The notes under the pieces are model-generated. The model saw nothing but the letters and a program-made list of their open reading frames with translations. It was not told the origin of the DNA and searched no databases. From positions 44,157,187-44,221,186 of the forward strand of contig NC_054712.1 in the NCBI RefSeq assembly GCF_016097555.1: DNA of 64,000 bases. The letters run 5' to 3'. Numbering within the stretch: position 1 is the first letter of the stretch; the number at the start of each line of letters is the position of its first letter. The DNA comes from Gigantopelta aegis (taxonomy: Eukaryota > Mollusca > Gastropoda > Neomphalida > Peltospiridae). The position numbers and the translations under genes were made by a program. Below are positions 11,546-32,690 of the stretch, piece by piece.

Positions 11546-11929
11546 ATAGCATTGACACAATACTTCACAGCTGATTTATTTGCAATAGAGAAGTTTTTGC
11601 ATATATCCAGGAAGTGGCATGTTACTCCAAAACAGGGTATACAACGTGACTTGACCTAGAAATTAGTAATTATCTAGAATCCAGAAATTCTGCAGAAATG
11701 AGACAAATAAGTGAAACCACCTATTTTAACTAGACCTAAACCGCATCTGGCGAACGGTATACCACTGGCCTACGTCCCACCCCATGGGACCAAGGAGGGT
11801 CAAATGCATGTATGTTAACAGATGAAACATATTCCATCAAGAACGCCTCCCAAAGGACATCTGTAGACTAATGTTATGACAGTTAATAATTAATTATACA
11901 GTACACAAGGGGAGCGGATCGACATATTA

Positions 11930-12114
11930 TATTCATGCATGGCTGTACTGCATTATAATGATACGATGTGAGTGATGAAAGCAAATAGATGTATTTAAGT
12001 GGAATATTTCGTTTTTGGTTTGGGTGATGAAGAATTCGAAATTGTTAGGGTTCGACGCTTGCCGGTTTGTCTGTTTCTCGTTAGCGTGAAGGTGGACAGG
12101 TTTCTTATTGAGAG
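11930..12114 (+). promoter_or_regulatory. Putative promoter and 5' UTR of the PAN/lectin gene
   Basis: This interval is conserved in the left duplicate (about 110-545), which suggests it travelled with the gene as its 5' flank. A TATTTAAG at 11992-11999, about 120 bp before the ATG, could serve as a TATA-like element; the left copy has CATTTAAG there. No transcription start can be fixed from sequence alone. Confidence 0.4.
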
Positions 12115-20572
<8,458 letters not shown>

Positions 20573-20578
<6 letters not shown>

Positions 20579-21022
20579 TGATGGACCTTGACAGTCACCT
20601 TGAAGTAGACCTGCACCTAGGGAATACGTTTGGATAAAAAAAAATACTTTGATCACGGACATTGTCAATAACCTTGATGTAAACTTGCACCTAGGGAATA
20701 CGTTTGCATAAAAAGTACTTTGATCACGGACATTGTCAATAACATCGATATAGATCTGCACCTGGGGAATACGTTTGGTTAGAAATGTACTTTGATCACG
20801 GACATTGGCAATAACCTTGTAGCAGACCTGCACCTAGGGGATATGTTTGGATAAAAAGTACTTTGATCATGGATATTGTCAATAACCTTGTAGTGGATAT
20901 ACTCCTAGGGATTACGCTTGTGATAAAAAGTGCTTTGATCATGGACATTCTCTTTCACCTTGAAATAAACTTGCACCTAAGGAATACGTTTATGAAGAAT
21001 TAATTTGATCATGGACCTTGTT
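20573..21022 (+). repeat. Minisatellite of about 71 bp in the presumed 3' UTR
   Basis: The motif TTTGATCA(C/T)GGA recurs at 20648, 20719, 20791, 20862, 20934 and 21004, with spacings of 71, 72, 71, 72 and 70 bp. A degenerate first unit overlaps the stop codon of the lectin gene at 20576. Each unit also carries a CACCTAGGGAATACGTTTG block. There are a little over six units. AATAAA occurs at 20963-20968 and 21123-21128, so the array could lie within the 3' UTR. Confidence 0.85.
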
Positions 21023-21742
21023 CGTGTTCCACTCAACCAAAATCAACATCTCCATCCATATAATTCAGCTTTGTGTTGAGCAATACTGTGCTACACAACA
21101 CGCGTATACCTGTGCATCAGTGAATAAAGACACTTTAACAGGAGGGAGTATACGCTCATGGACCTCAGTGAAAACAGTGATGATAGCAGGTATTTCCGAA
21201 AGGCGACATTCGCCAGTTTCAAATGTAAATAATTTCAATCTCTAAAAATGCCTTTGTTATAAACCCTTGGATTGGTCAAATTCGTATCACGTGATGATAA
21301 AAACTGACATTCATAGCACCATGAATCTCAGTTTAGCGCTATTTTTGTCTTATAGCCGGAACTACAGTGTGTAAAGCGGTTTTTCGTTTCATACTAGCAT
21401 GAAACTAAAAAATGTTCACGTTCAATTCTTAATACATGTTAAAAGATTGTGGTTAATATATTATTGTTATTTAGACACTTGGTCGAGAAACAATAAACCT
21501 ATAGCCACCGCACAGACTATTCCTATGAACAAAACCAGCATGGGGTATTTTATATGGATTTTCCAATAGACAGAGAAGTGCGTAAAAGTGTCTTGACAGC
21601 TGTACTTATTGCAAAGAGCTACGTCCATTTGACTCTACATTGTGCAGAGATGTGATCGAGATCATGAATGACGGTTGTGTCGTCCAGGTTTGATGCACCA
21701 GTTGTAGGACATAAATGTGGACACCGAAGGCGATCGATCGTT
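21023..21742. other. Presumed 3' flank of the lectin gene, no gene seen
   Basis: AATAAA at 21123-21128 may be the polyadenylation signal. TATCACGTGATGA (21286-21298) contains an E-box palindrome. No coding homology recognised. Confidence 0.4.
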
Positions 21743-22109
21743 TTTGTTAACATATATGATGAGGAATACAATAAAGCAGGTCTACATAATGTCCTTTCCG
21801 AGTGGCACTTAGCTCATTCTGAAGCCGGTCTATAAGCACATACATTCCTATGCATCTATTGATTTAAATATCGATTTGTTAACACTGCATATCAATATTC
21901 CGTATTTTGGTATTTGCAAAAATGTTAATGATACCAAAATATATTAAACAAAGTGGTTTTTCTCAAACAGAATCTGAATATCTCAAAAATAAAGCCATTT
22001 ATGTAATCAAAGCCGTATCTCTAGACAAGGCAGATACAAAAGGATATTTTGGTAAATTCGTTATCTTCAGTGGTTTGAAGTACAGCCAGCAAATATGTAT
22101 GTGCCATCT

Positions 22110-22110
22110 T

Positions 22111-22187
<77 letters not shown>

Positions 22188-22552
22188 TATCTCTTTGTCT
22201 CTCTTTGCCTGTCTCTGTCTCTCACTCCCCCTCTCTCACTCATCTCTTTGTCTCTCTTTGTTTGTCTCTGCGTGTATGTGTGTCTCTTTGTCTCTTTCTC
22301 ATTCCCCCTCTATCACTCATCTGTTTGTCTCTCTTTGTCTGTCTCTGTGTATCTCGCTCTTCTCTCTGTCTCCCTCTCATTCTTCCATATCTCACTCATA
22401 TATTTGCCTCTCTTCGTATGTCTCTGTCTCTCACTCCCCCTCTCTCACTCATCTCTTTGTCTCTCTTTGTTTGTCTCTGTGTATGTGTCTCTTTGTCTCT
22501 TTCTCATTCCCCCTCTATCACTCATCTGTTTGTCTCTCTTTGTCTCTCTGTG

Positions 22553-22640
<88 letters not shown>
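22110..22640. repeat. CT-rich region with a higher-order tandem repeat
   Basis: Pure CT tracts (22115-22184, 22557-22639) flank imperfect units with CTCATCTCTTTGTCTCTCTTTG and CTCATTCCCCCTCTATCACTC. The segment near 22230-22350 recurs near 22436-22556. It creates a 297-codon open frame of Ser/Leu repeats that is not a gene. Confidence 0.85.
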
Positions 22641-22641
<1 letters not shown>

Positions 22642-23327
22642 GTGGGTGTGTCCCTCTCTGTATCTCTCTTCCCCTCAATCTCCCTCTATAGCTGTTTCTC
22701 TGTGTATCTCTCTCTCTCTCTCTGTATTAGTTTGTATGCGTGTGTGTGTGTGTGCGTGTGTTTGATGATATCAGACGAGCATATCTTGATCTATTGCTGA
22801 ACTCCGTCATGAGCACCGATTATAGTTCCATTGTTTTCAAGCTCGAAGCTGATACCACTGCTTTAATAATGCATGCAATTTATGGAGACAAAAGACCAGC
22901 CTAGTTGTGATACGACTGTGACTTTTGTTCTCTGTCTGCATAATTTATTCATATACACTCAAACACTCTGCTCTTGCATATTTAAGATGCTTCTCTATAT
23001 ATATTTGAAGATGATATTGCTGTGTTTAATGTTCTGGTTATCGCCTATTCACTTGTATCGTGTGTGTATTTATTTGTGATGATTTACTATACCATGACGT
23101 CTGTCGGTCCATTTGAGAGTTTAGCTTTGAGTACATAGAAAATGCGTTTCTGTCAACTGTCTATATTTACATATTTATTGATGTATCCCTACGTTATACA
23201 TTATCACGTACTGAGCTGTTTTGAACCGATGAAATGTAAAGCACCGTGTGAATAAAGGATTAAAATTAGGACTTTACAGTTCGTTGCTTGTCACGCTATT
23301 CTTCGCATCTAGAATGCCATTGTTTGT

Positions 23328-23723
23328 AGGGTCTCCACGAGTACTCGAGTACTCGGGCACGGGTCGAGTCTAGCAAGACTCGAGTCCGTTCACAGGACTC
23401 GAGTACCCGTACAAGGTGGAATCAATTATAATACGCTGGACAATGTAGGACAATAATTTCAGGATTAGATAATCAACGATAGTTTCTTTTTTTTAAACTG
23501 GCCGTCCATCCATTATAACACTAAATATATCAACCGGTTACTAAATGCAATACAATGACATGATTTGGCATCCATGTTCAGCCCTGGAATTAAAATGCAT
23601 AATTCTATTTAACTTTATTCTTTAATCTCATCATCATCTAGTGTAAATGTCGGGTACTCGGGTCCGAGTCGAGTTTGACCCTCGGGTACTCGAGTCCCAT
23701 ATTTTGGACTCGTGGAGGCCCTA
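23328..23723. mobile_element. hAT-type MITE, 396 bp, with empty site in the paralogous block
   Basis: Ends TAGGGTCTCCACGAG and (inverse) CTCGTGGAGGCCCTA; perfect 8-bp duplication ATTGTTTG (23320-23327, 23724-23731). The left block has the single site ATTGTTTA at 3352-3359. The 8-bp duplication and TAGGG ends are typical of hAT. Subterminal ACTCGAGTACTCGGG words occur on both strands. Non-coding. Confidence 0.88.
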
Positions 23724-23844
23724 ATTGTTTGCGTAAGTTATGGGACTTTGTTTTACTCTGTACTCGTGCGCTATAGAAGAGAAGGTAGTGATACATGGAG
23801 TGGGAATCGACTTTCCTATAAATAAAGCACCTGACAGGATTCCA

Positions 23845-24065
23845 GGCACCGGCCTTGGTGGTGTCCTGGTTAAGCCATTGGACATAAGGCTGGTATACCA
23901 GCGTGGATACAGGGTTCGCCGCCCGGTACCGGCTCTCCCCAGAGTGAGTTTTAACGACCCAGTGGTTAGATGTAAGAAAACTACACCCTCTTCTCTCTCA
24001 GTAACCATTAACGACTAGCCCACTGTCAGTGACAAACAGCCCAGATAGCGACGGTGTTCAATACT
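23845..24065 (+). mobile_element. tRNA-headed SINE, family C, right block copy
   Basis: Orthologous by duplication to 3471-3680; same head and body, also ending at a GA tract. Confidence 0.7.
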
Positions 24066-24091
24066 TTGCTAAGAGATACAAACAGACAAAA

Positions 24092-24187
<96 letters not shown>
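24092..24187. repeat. (GA)n microsatellite
   Basis: About 48 GA units between a SINE end and a foldback element. Confidence 0.95.
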
Positions 24188-24189
<2 letters not shown>

Positions 24190-24335
24190 TATTACCAGCG
24201 TGTTTTTCGGTATTGTCAATATCATATATTAGGAATACAAATTGTATTACGCCAGCCACTTGTGAGAGTAATACATTATTTTGTATTCCTAATATATGAT
24301 ATTAACGATACCGAAAAACATGAGGGTAACAATCT
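24188..24335. repeat. Foldback element of about 145 bp
   Basis: The left arm runs from GTTATTACC through GTGTTTTTCGGTAT to TATTAGGAATACAA. The right arm is the inverse, ending ATACCGAAAAACATG..GGTAAC. A diverged relative lies at 61450-61540 in opposite orientation, again touching a GA/CT tract. Confidence 0.7.
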
Positions 24336-24339
24336 CATT

Positions 24340-24500
24340 ATCATATAATATCACGCTCAATACAACGTGTTTTTTAATAAACTGTACACGCAACTTTAAT
24401 TCCAGTCCGCCAATACTAGATATTCAAATGACGTAAGAATATGTGGCGCTGTGTGTTTTTGAATGGAAATGACGTCCTTACATCAAAATAAACTAGCTCT
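24340..24500 (+). repeat. Dispersed repeat X, shared with 55775-55930 (inverted)
   Basis: CAATACAACGTGTTTTT, GTACACGCAA, TTAATTCCAGTCCGCCA, AGATATTCAAATGACGTAAGAATATG and GAATGGAAATGACGTC occur in both copies. Confidence 0.65.
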
Positions 24501-25884
24501 TGATGTTTTTGTTTTCTGAACGCTTTCAGTGTATAATTGCCATTGCAATGTTTTTATTTGATGGCTATGAATGCATACCTCAATAATTATGGAGTGTCAC
24601 CTTAGTACGTTTGTTTAAATGCCAATAAACCTAGTGCCATGACCTCGATTCATTTATATCTAATTTGCAAAGTTATCAAATTCTTAAAGTATGTGATCAG
24701 AAACATACTTCGCAATAAAAATGTAAGATATTATAAATACTTAACTTCACTGAAAACACATCATCCAATTTTCATTTGGTATTGATATTACATGTGTGTC
24801 TTTCCCATAAAACACAATACACCTAATCCTTGAATAGAGTTTTTTGGTTTACGTGTTGCCTATCAGCATACGTCCATTTAAACGAACTCGATAGAGTGTA
24901 TTATTGTTCCTTGCTACGATTACAAATCTACTGGTGCGTTTTAAACGGAGTTCAGTATTTCAGTTAGATTTTAAACTGAGATTGACACCTCTACCAAAAC
25001 AAGAGACAACACGGAACCATTTATATGATCTTTCACTCAATCAATCAGTCAATCAATCAATAGACGTAAACGTTTGTGAAATGTTCTTTATCGATATAGG
25101 GCTGGATATGGCTGATGGAAGTAATACAAATCTATTGTTGTTCTTTAACCTCTGGGTAGTGCAACATCGATTACTAGTAACAATGCCGGAAAACTGAATA
25201 CTTTGATCCAGTATTTTCTCGTCCCTTGTATTACGTGTGACATAAGTATTAATTGTTATGGTAATTTGTGCAGAAACGTTTCGTGTTTACATAAATTTTG
25301 TTTTATCATTGTATAATGTATGTCGATTCATCAGATCCCTTTTGATGCAAACGATATTGCATGACTGTCACACTGATGACAACACACTACGGTCGATTGT
25401 AGCGTCGATCGTTTCCTTAGGCGCTGGCGTATCAATGACCATACGTTTTAAATTTACTGATCTATATTCTATCTATTTGTTTTACTGAGTTTATTGATTG
25501 GAGTTATTACACGCATGCTGCTTATAGACAATGCACGTTTCAATCCATTACAGTTATTTTCATCTTTATCTCAGATATATATGCAATAAAATAAAATCTA
25601 ATATAGTTATTCCATATATATATATATATATATTCCTTTTATCCTGCAATGCTACCCAAATATTTTTGCAGAATTTTTTTTTAAAGTTAACTTTTTGACA
25701 AAATTAATTACTCTTATCATTACTGTATGATTTACTTGATCCTAACCCTAAACTTAACCCATTTTACTTTCTGAGGGAGGACCCCCGCCCTCCCCACCCC
25801 CCCCCCCCCCCCATGTCTCTGTTGACTGTGGTTGTATTCGATTCCATACAACCAACTGTGGTTGTATTCTATCTGGCAGAAACA

Positions 25885-25935
<51 letters not shown>

Positions 25936-26402
25936 CATGTACATGCATGTATATATGTATGTATGTATGTACGTACGTATCAATAACAATATCGGCGACT
26001 ATAATTAGAATAACTAAGAAAGTTCATAGAGAAGAAATTGTAAATGAAAGTAAAAGAGGAAATAAACCTTAACAAAATAGACGTACTTTATTTCCAGTTC
26101 AGGCCGACTATGTTGTACACCAAAACGATTTATTACAGACCAAGTTAATATTACTGTATTAGTATACATCTATATATTATATTCCAATCAAATTGCTTCA
26201 AGTGTAACACGTGATCCGACAATAGTTACCGATCGTGTACCCAAAAATCTCCAAAACGTGTTATTGGACGTTCAATATTGGATGGTAAAAGCTCTATTGG
26301 ACGCGCGTGCTCTTTATCAAAATAAAGGGACGTCACTCTCGTTTGCTTTCGTTTGTCCTTGATTTATATCTGCCTGGCACAGTATTTGGAAGAAGAGATA
26401 TA

Positions 26403-26430
26403 TGACGTCATGCAATTCGAGATGACGTCA
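26403..26430. promoter_or_regulatory. Two CRE palindromes 20 bp apart
   Basis: TGACGTCA at 26403-26410 and 26423-26430. The full palindrome is the CREB/ATF consensus site. Single copies also occur at 61121 and near 55800 inside repeats, so these may be repeat-borne. Confidence 0.45.
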
Positions 26431-26477
26431 TAGTTGTTTTGCCATGTTATTAATGACACTCGTTTATAGTGTGCAAG

Positions 26478-26604
26478 ATTTATACCACTCGACCTCTCGT
26501 GGTAGAAACTCGTGGTACGTTGTTTTTGCTTCCTATTTATTGAACAGGTTTATTTTGGGCAGTAATATATACCACTAGACCGTGTAGAGGTTGAGTGGTA
26601 TTTT
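26478..26604. repeat. Small inverted-repeat element
   Basis: TATACCACTCGACCTCT at the left and AGAGGTTGAGTGGTAT at the right are inverse, about 125 bp apart. GTGGTA words recur inside. Confidence 0.5.
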
Positions 26605-27040
26605 CTTGCGCAAAGTAAACGAGTAGAAGACCTTTGGTAGTGGGTAAAAGTTATGGCGGCAACGGGTTTCCCCACTTATTATCTTGTACAACGCCAATAT
26701 AACCACCATAAATTGTGTTGGGTGATGTCATCAAATAAATCATTTCTTCTAGTGAGAAAACATTGTTTAAAAATGGCTAATTCTGCTATTCAGAAGCTAA
26801 GAAACCACGTTAAAAGTAATCCAATTTTAAGATGTTCACCGGGAGCATACTCCTAGAACCCACTAGACGCCTCGAAGTCAGATTACTGCCTCCTCCGCCT
26901 ACTCACTTAACCGGTGAGATCTAGTGCGTTTAAGACCATCTAAATAAAAATATTCTTGGGTTAAAATACTATGCAAAATAATTTTGAAATAGTTTTAAAA
27001 TTGCTGTTTGAGAATGGCTAATTTTGCGATTCATAAGAAA

Positions 27041-27216
27041 TTTTTTTTGTTTAACGACACCACTACAGCACATTGATTTATTAATTATCGGCTATTGCAT
27101 GTCAAACATAATAATCTTATAGAGGAAACCCGCTACATTTTTTTAGTTAGTAGCAAGGGATCTTTTATATGCACCATCCCACAGACAGAATAGCACGGCC
27201 TTTGATATACCAAGGT
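27041..27216 (-). mobile_element. tRNA-headed SINE body, truncated head
   Basis: On the minus strand: GGTATATCAAAGGCCGTGCTATT, TGGGATGGTGCATATAAAAGATCCC, GTTTGACATG.AATAGCC, ending GTCGTTAAACAAAAAA. The tRNA-like head is missing. Confidence 0.75.
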
Positions 27217-28298
<1,082 letters not shown>

Positions 28299-31212
28299 TT
28301 AAAAGGACACACCTGAGTTTTCTGCAATGTTTAAGATGTTATCGAGTAACAGAGACTGTTTAACGATTGTAATTACCTATGAAATATATTTTTCTGCATA
28401 CAATATTAGTGGCTGTATATTAAACGTGTTTCGGATCGTTCTAATATTTGTACTAGGTTAAATTTCATTTTATTTACTAAAAAAGATTTTTTTCGTACGT
28501 ACGAAATTATTTGAAGGGTGTATACTACCAAATCAAATCCCATAGACGACAATAGTAACATATGTGGCTAAAACTCCTACCTGTAACGTATCAACCGACA
28601 TACATGCCACGGATATAAATACTACCACCCCTTACACTTAAAGTGAATCAGAAAAAAAATGGGGGTCAAGCTGCTCGTTTCTGAGATAACGGGTAGTGTC
28701 TATGACTACCCTAGTTTCGCACAAAATTCGAGTACTTTTTTTCACAGGTACCCCATACATGTTTCAAGCACAAGGCTACTTGACACATTGGTACTAGATG
28801 AAATAAAACTGCCCTTTTTGTACCAAGATGAAACTATTATTGTTTTACAACCAACACACTCACATTTATAACCAATCACAGGACTTGTGGTGTTCACTTC
28901 TCTATCAAAAGTTGGGTGCACCTCGAACTTTGACCCAGCCGGAAGTTATTTGGTTTAGTACTACCTATACTGATAACATACATTTTTCAAAAAGTGTCCA
29001 GCTATGTGTCTTTATGACAACCAGGATCTGGTGTATTCTGACGTAAACTGACAACCTCACTGAAACTGTTGTTTCTACAGTGCAACCTAATGTAATGTAC
29101 ACCTCAAAAAGCATATATATTGCATATAGTTTCGTACAAATGCAATATGTCATATTAAACAACAAAATGTTTTAAAATAAAACTCCTGAAGATATTTACT
29201 TTCAGTTGGGTGTGTGTACTCAGGTATATATTTAGAGACAACAAAGATAGTCATGTAGAGACAACAAAGATATTCAGAGTACCTCTACCCCTTTAAAGAA
29301 TTCCATTAAACCACATGCACTTGATTGACCCCTAGATTATTAAGACCTTAACAGGCACATCAAAGAAATATCAGTATTAAAAAAATACACTGTCTGAGGA
29401 AGGAAACACAAACATGACTGTACCTGTATGAAGTAATGACTTAATGTCCTGAACATTAGTGTTCGGAGGAAATCCTGTATGCTGGGTGTGGGTGTCTTCA
29501 AGTTACCAGGTGTGGGAATTTTAAATCCATCGGCCATGCTGATTTTCATAATGAACCATCAAAACTATTGGCAGCCACCAATATTCCTGACTATATTTTA
29601 TTTATAGCCTACTGTAGTTGGAGGTTTTAATAGTTGTGATATCTGGAATAATCATGCAGCTTTAACACATTTATTTTTGATTAATTACTGAAAAAAACTA
29701 TTTTTAAATGAAAAAATTACTCGAACATCTATTTTCTTGCATTATTTTCTAATCCGGATGACTACAATATGTACATTAGATGTATTCCTACAATCTGTAA
29801 TCCAGCATTTTATTTAGCTAGTAACATTAGGTAATACAGCTTTAACGATAAAATAAATTATCAACTTAATCCAAGGCAGATAATCAGATCTGAAAAAATT
29901 GGTTCTGAATCTAGTATAAACTCAAAATGCTTTTCATGAGAGCTAACTAAGTGATTATTAAGAAAACAAAATGATCTGGAGATCTAAGTATATGTTTAAC
30001 AACCTTATTGTTATGTACAAATAAGAACAGAAGGCACAATAGTGACAACAAATTTAATTATGTTTTTGGTAAAGTTTTTCTTCAAATTTACTTTAAATTT
30101 TGCATAAAACTACAAATTTGTCTAAAATATAACTTAGCACCCTATAAATATGTGAAAATGACAATACAAATCAACTTCTTTACAAATTTGAGTTTTCAGA
30201 ATTTCATACATAAAAAATTAACAATGTTAATGGAAATTAAAGACATTAACCCACTATTGGCATATGCTATTTTTAATATAAAAATAAATTGCTATTAAAA
30301 TCTTAGTTCAGGTTGCCTATATATAATAGCATATTTAAGAGTAGTTGTATATGGCAAGTCAAATACCATGTGAAAAGAAATTATTGAAATCTTTACAGTA
30401 TGAATTATAGGCCAAAACCAACTTTTCTTCAGTGCTAACTTTGATTCAAACTCCATTCAGAGCCATGTACAGAGATTATTGTCAAGGTCAAGGTCATTGT
30501 GAACTTGCATGATCGAGTGATGGCTAATTAATCAACCAGTATAGTTTAATTAAATAAAATGACAAAATCATAATATTTTTTATTATGCACTGAATATGTG
30601 CTATAGGGTGTATCCTACCAAATCAAATCCCATAGACGACAATAGTAACATATGTGGCTAAAACTCCTACCTGCAACGTATCAACCGACATAAACGCCAC
30701 GGATATAGATATTACTACCCCTTACACTTAAAGTGAATCAGAAAAAAATGGGGGTCAAGCTGCTCGTTTCTGAGATAACGGGTAGCGTCTATGACTACCC
30801 TAGTTTCGCACAAAATTCGAGTACTTTTTTTTACAGGTACCCCATACATGTTTCAAGCACAAGGCTACTTGACACATTGGTACTAGATGAAATAAAATTG
30901 CCCTTTTTTTTTACCCAGATGAAACTATTATTTTTTACAACCAACACACTCACATTTATAACCAATCACAGGACTTGTGGTGTTCACTTCTCTATCAAAA
31001 GTTGGGTGCACCTCGAAATTTGACCCAGCCGGAAGTTATTTGGTTTAGTACTACCTGAAGACATAATCCTATTTGGGCTTCTTACAAATATTAACACGAA
31101 CAGAGACGCATTGAATATATAGAGACTGATATTCTAAACAAGAACATATATTTAATATGTAAGTTTAATCGTAAACATCTTACAATGCAGCAAACTCGGG
31201 AATGTCCCTTTA
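28299..31212. mobile_element. TTAA MITE, copy 2, split by a 2.5-kb insertion
   Basis: The left half (28299-28516) starts TTAAAAGGACACACCTGAG. The right half (31061-31212) ends CAAACTCGGGAATGTCCCTTTAA. The halves join at the same point as in intact family members (..ATTTGAAG/ACA..). Confidence 0.85.
28517..31055. mobile_element. Composite element with 449-bp direct terminal repeats
   Basis: Direct repeats at 28517-28965 and 30607-31055 are nearly identical, start GGTGTAT(A/C)CTACC and end GGTTTAGTACTACC. Together they flank 1,641 bp. The whole is bounded by a perfect 5-bp duplication TGAAG (28512-28516, 31056-31060). The layout is that of an LTR element or TRIM, but termini are not TG..CA and I see no primer-binding site, polypurine tract or polymerase. 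A plus-strand open frame starting MGVKLLVSEITGSVYDYP occurs in both repeats. No function is assigned. Internal ORFs are short and unrecognised. Confidence 0.72.
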
Positions 31213-31462
31213 AGACCTATTGTTATACAATAATGATTAAAGGAACAATCTCGTTCCCCAAGGACAACTTCCAAGTCAGCGAAGATGATAAGATTCCTCA
31301 AAATGTTAATTTTAATGGTTGTAATCCTAGCAGCAGAAAGCCACGGGTAGTGGAGAATGCTTTGATCTCAAGCATTTCTCCATCAAAGCCAAAGCATTCT
31401 CAAATGGCTGCAGTTAGTTTTCCTTGATGATTATTTCTTGATCAGTAGGTTTCTAACAAACA

Positions 31463-31873
31463 AAATAAAGTTTGTTTTATTTAACGACGCCACTAGAGCT
31501 AACTGATTTTTTATCTTATCATCGGCTGTTGGACGTCAAACATATGGTAATTCTGACACTGTTTTGAGAGGAAATCAGCTGTCGACACATAGGCTACTCT
31601 TTTACGAAAGGTAGAAAGAGATCCTTTATTTGTGCTTCCCACAGGCAGGATAGCACAAACCATGGCCTTTGTTGAACCAATTATGGATCACTGGTCGGTG
31701 CAAGTGGTTTACACCTACCCATTGAGCCTTCCGGATCACTCACGCAGGGTTTGGAGCGGAATCTGGATTAAAAATCCCATTCCTCGACTGGGATCCGAAC
31801 CCAATACCTACCAGCGTGTATACCGATGGCCTACGTAGGCTACTCTTTTACGACACCGCCGAGGCCGGCATTT
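31463..31873 (-). mobile_element. tRNA-headed SINE, family B, minus strand
   Basis: Flanked by TAACAAACAAA (31452-31462 and 31874-31884). On the minus strand: GGCCTCGGCGGTGTCG head, GGGTTCGGATCCC as B box, AATGGGATTTTTAATCC, then the shared body (TGCTATCCTGCCTGTGGGA) and end GTGGCGTCGTTAAATAAAAC. Confidence 0.85.
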
Positions 31874-31920
31874 TTAACAAACAAATCTGAATGGAAATTT
31901 GTGGCAGAAGTCCCCACACT

Positions 31921-32310
31921 TTAAAGGGACATTCCTGAGTTTGCTGCATTGTAAGATGTTTCCGACTAATAAAATATTTCTACGATTAAACTTACATATT
32001 AAATATATTTTCTTGTTTAGAATATCAGTGTCCGTATATTCAATGTGTTTCTGGTCGTCTTAATATTTGTAAGAAGCCCAAACTGGATTTTGTGTTCAAA
32101 TAATTTCGTACGTACGAAATTTTTTATTTTAGGAAATAAAATGAAATTTAACCTAGTACATATATTGGAACGATCAGAAATACGTTTAATATACAGCCAC
32201 TAATATTTTATGCAGAAAAATATATTTCATATGTAATTACAATCGTTAAAAAGTCTTTGTTAGTCGATAACATCTTAAAAAGTGCTGCAAACTCAGGAAT
32301 GTCCCTTTAA
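31921..32310. mobile_element. TTAA MITE, copy 3
   Basis: TTAA AGGGACATTCCTGAGTTTGC to GCAAACTCAGGAATGTCCCT TTAA; 390 bp, complete, with a TACGTACG palindrome at the centre. No coding sequence. Confidence 0.88.
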
Positions 32311-32384
32311 GGACACAACTGAGAGTCAGTTACACTAGATTGGCTAACATACATAGTTGGCATTTGTTTAATTGCTTTGACAGG

Positions 32385-32690
32385 TGCGGGATTTAGCTCA
32401 GTCGGTTGAGCGCTCGCTTGGGGTGCTTGCGTCGCAGTGTCGGTTCACATCGGTGGATCCATTCAACTGATTGGGTTTTATCGTTCCAACGGGTCCAATG
32501 CCGTGGTATGTGGTTTTCTGTCTGTGGGAAAGTGCATATAAAGGATCCCTTCCTGCATTAACAAAAATGTAGCGAGTTTCCTTTGATGACTACGAGTTAT
32601 AATTATCAAATGTTTGACATCGAATAGCCGACGATTAATTAATAAATGTGCTCTAGTGGTGTCGTTAAACAAAACAAAAACATATTCTAA
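32385..32690 (+). mobile_element. tRNA-headed SINE, family D
   Basis: The head is close to a real tRNA: GATTTAGCTCAGTCGGTTGAG (A box TAGCTCAGTCGG) and GGTTCACATC (B box). The body GTGCATATAAAGGATCCCTTCC and end GCTCTAGTGGTGTCGTTAAAC match families A and B. No CCA or clover-leaf closure, so it is a SINE head and not a tRNA gene. Confidence 0.85.

Larger units (their letters stand above)
21743..24070 (+). repeat. Duplicated block, right copy (matches 1785-3688)
   Basis: Same order of landmarks as the left copy. It lacks the two left-copy insertions and keeps their empty sites, but carries a hAT-type MITE (23328-23723). It also has about 150 bp (about 21925-22080) absent from the left copy and an expanded CT region. 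Confidence 0.82.
25041..27040. other. No gene seen
   Basis: Contains TA tracts at 25612-25632 and 25886-25929, a C-run near 25797, a pair of TGACGTCA sites and a small hairpin (listed separately). The open frame at 26653-26856 starts in a GGCGGC context but has no recognised domain. Confidence 0.45.

Noticed and set aside
21907..22800. 297-codon plus-strand open frame and overlapping 198- and 186-codon frames
   Set aside because: Almost wholly Ser-Leu from CT repeats; the same region reads open in several frames, as expected of a dinucleotide tract.
26653..26856. 67-codon open frame starting MAATGFPTYYLVQ
   Set aside because: Plausible start context but no domain, no splice evidence and no homolog that I recognise.
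28659..28871. 70-codon open frame starting MGVKLLVSEITG
   Set aside because: Present in both 449-bp direct repeats but short and without a known domain; noted as a property of the element and not called as a gene.
32385..32460. Possible tRNA gene
   Set aside because: Good A and B boxes, but no acceptor-stem closure and followed by the common SINE body; it is a SINE head.
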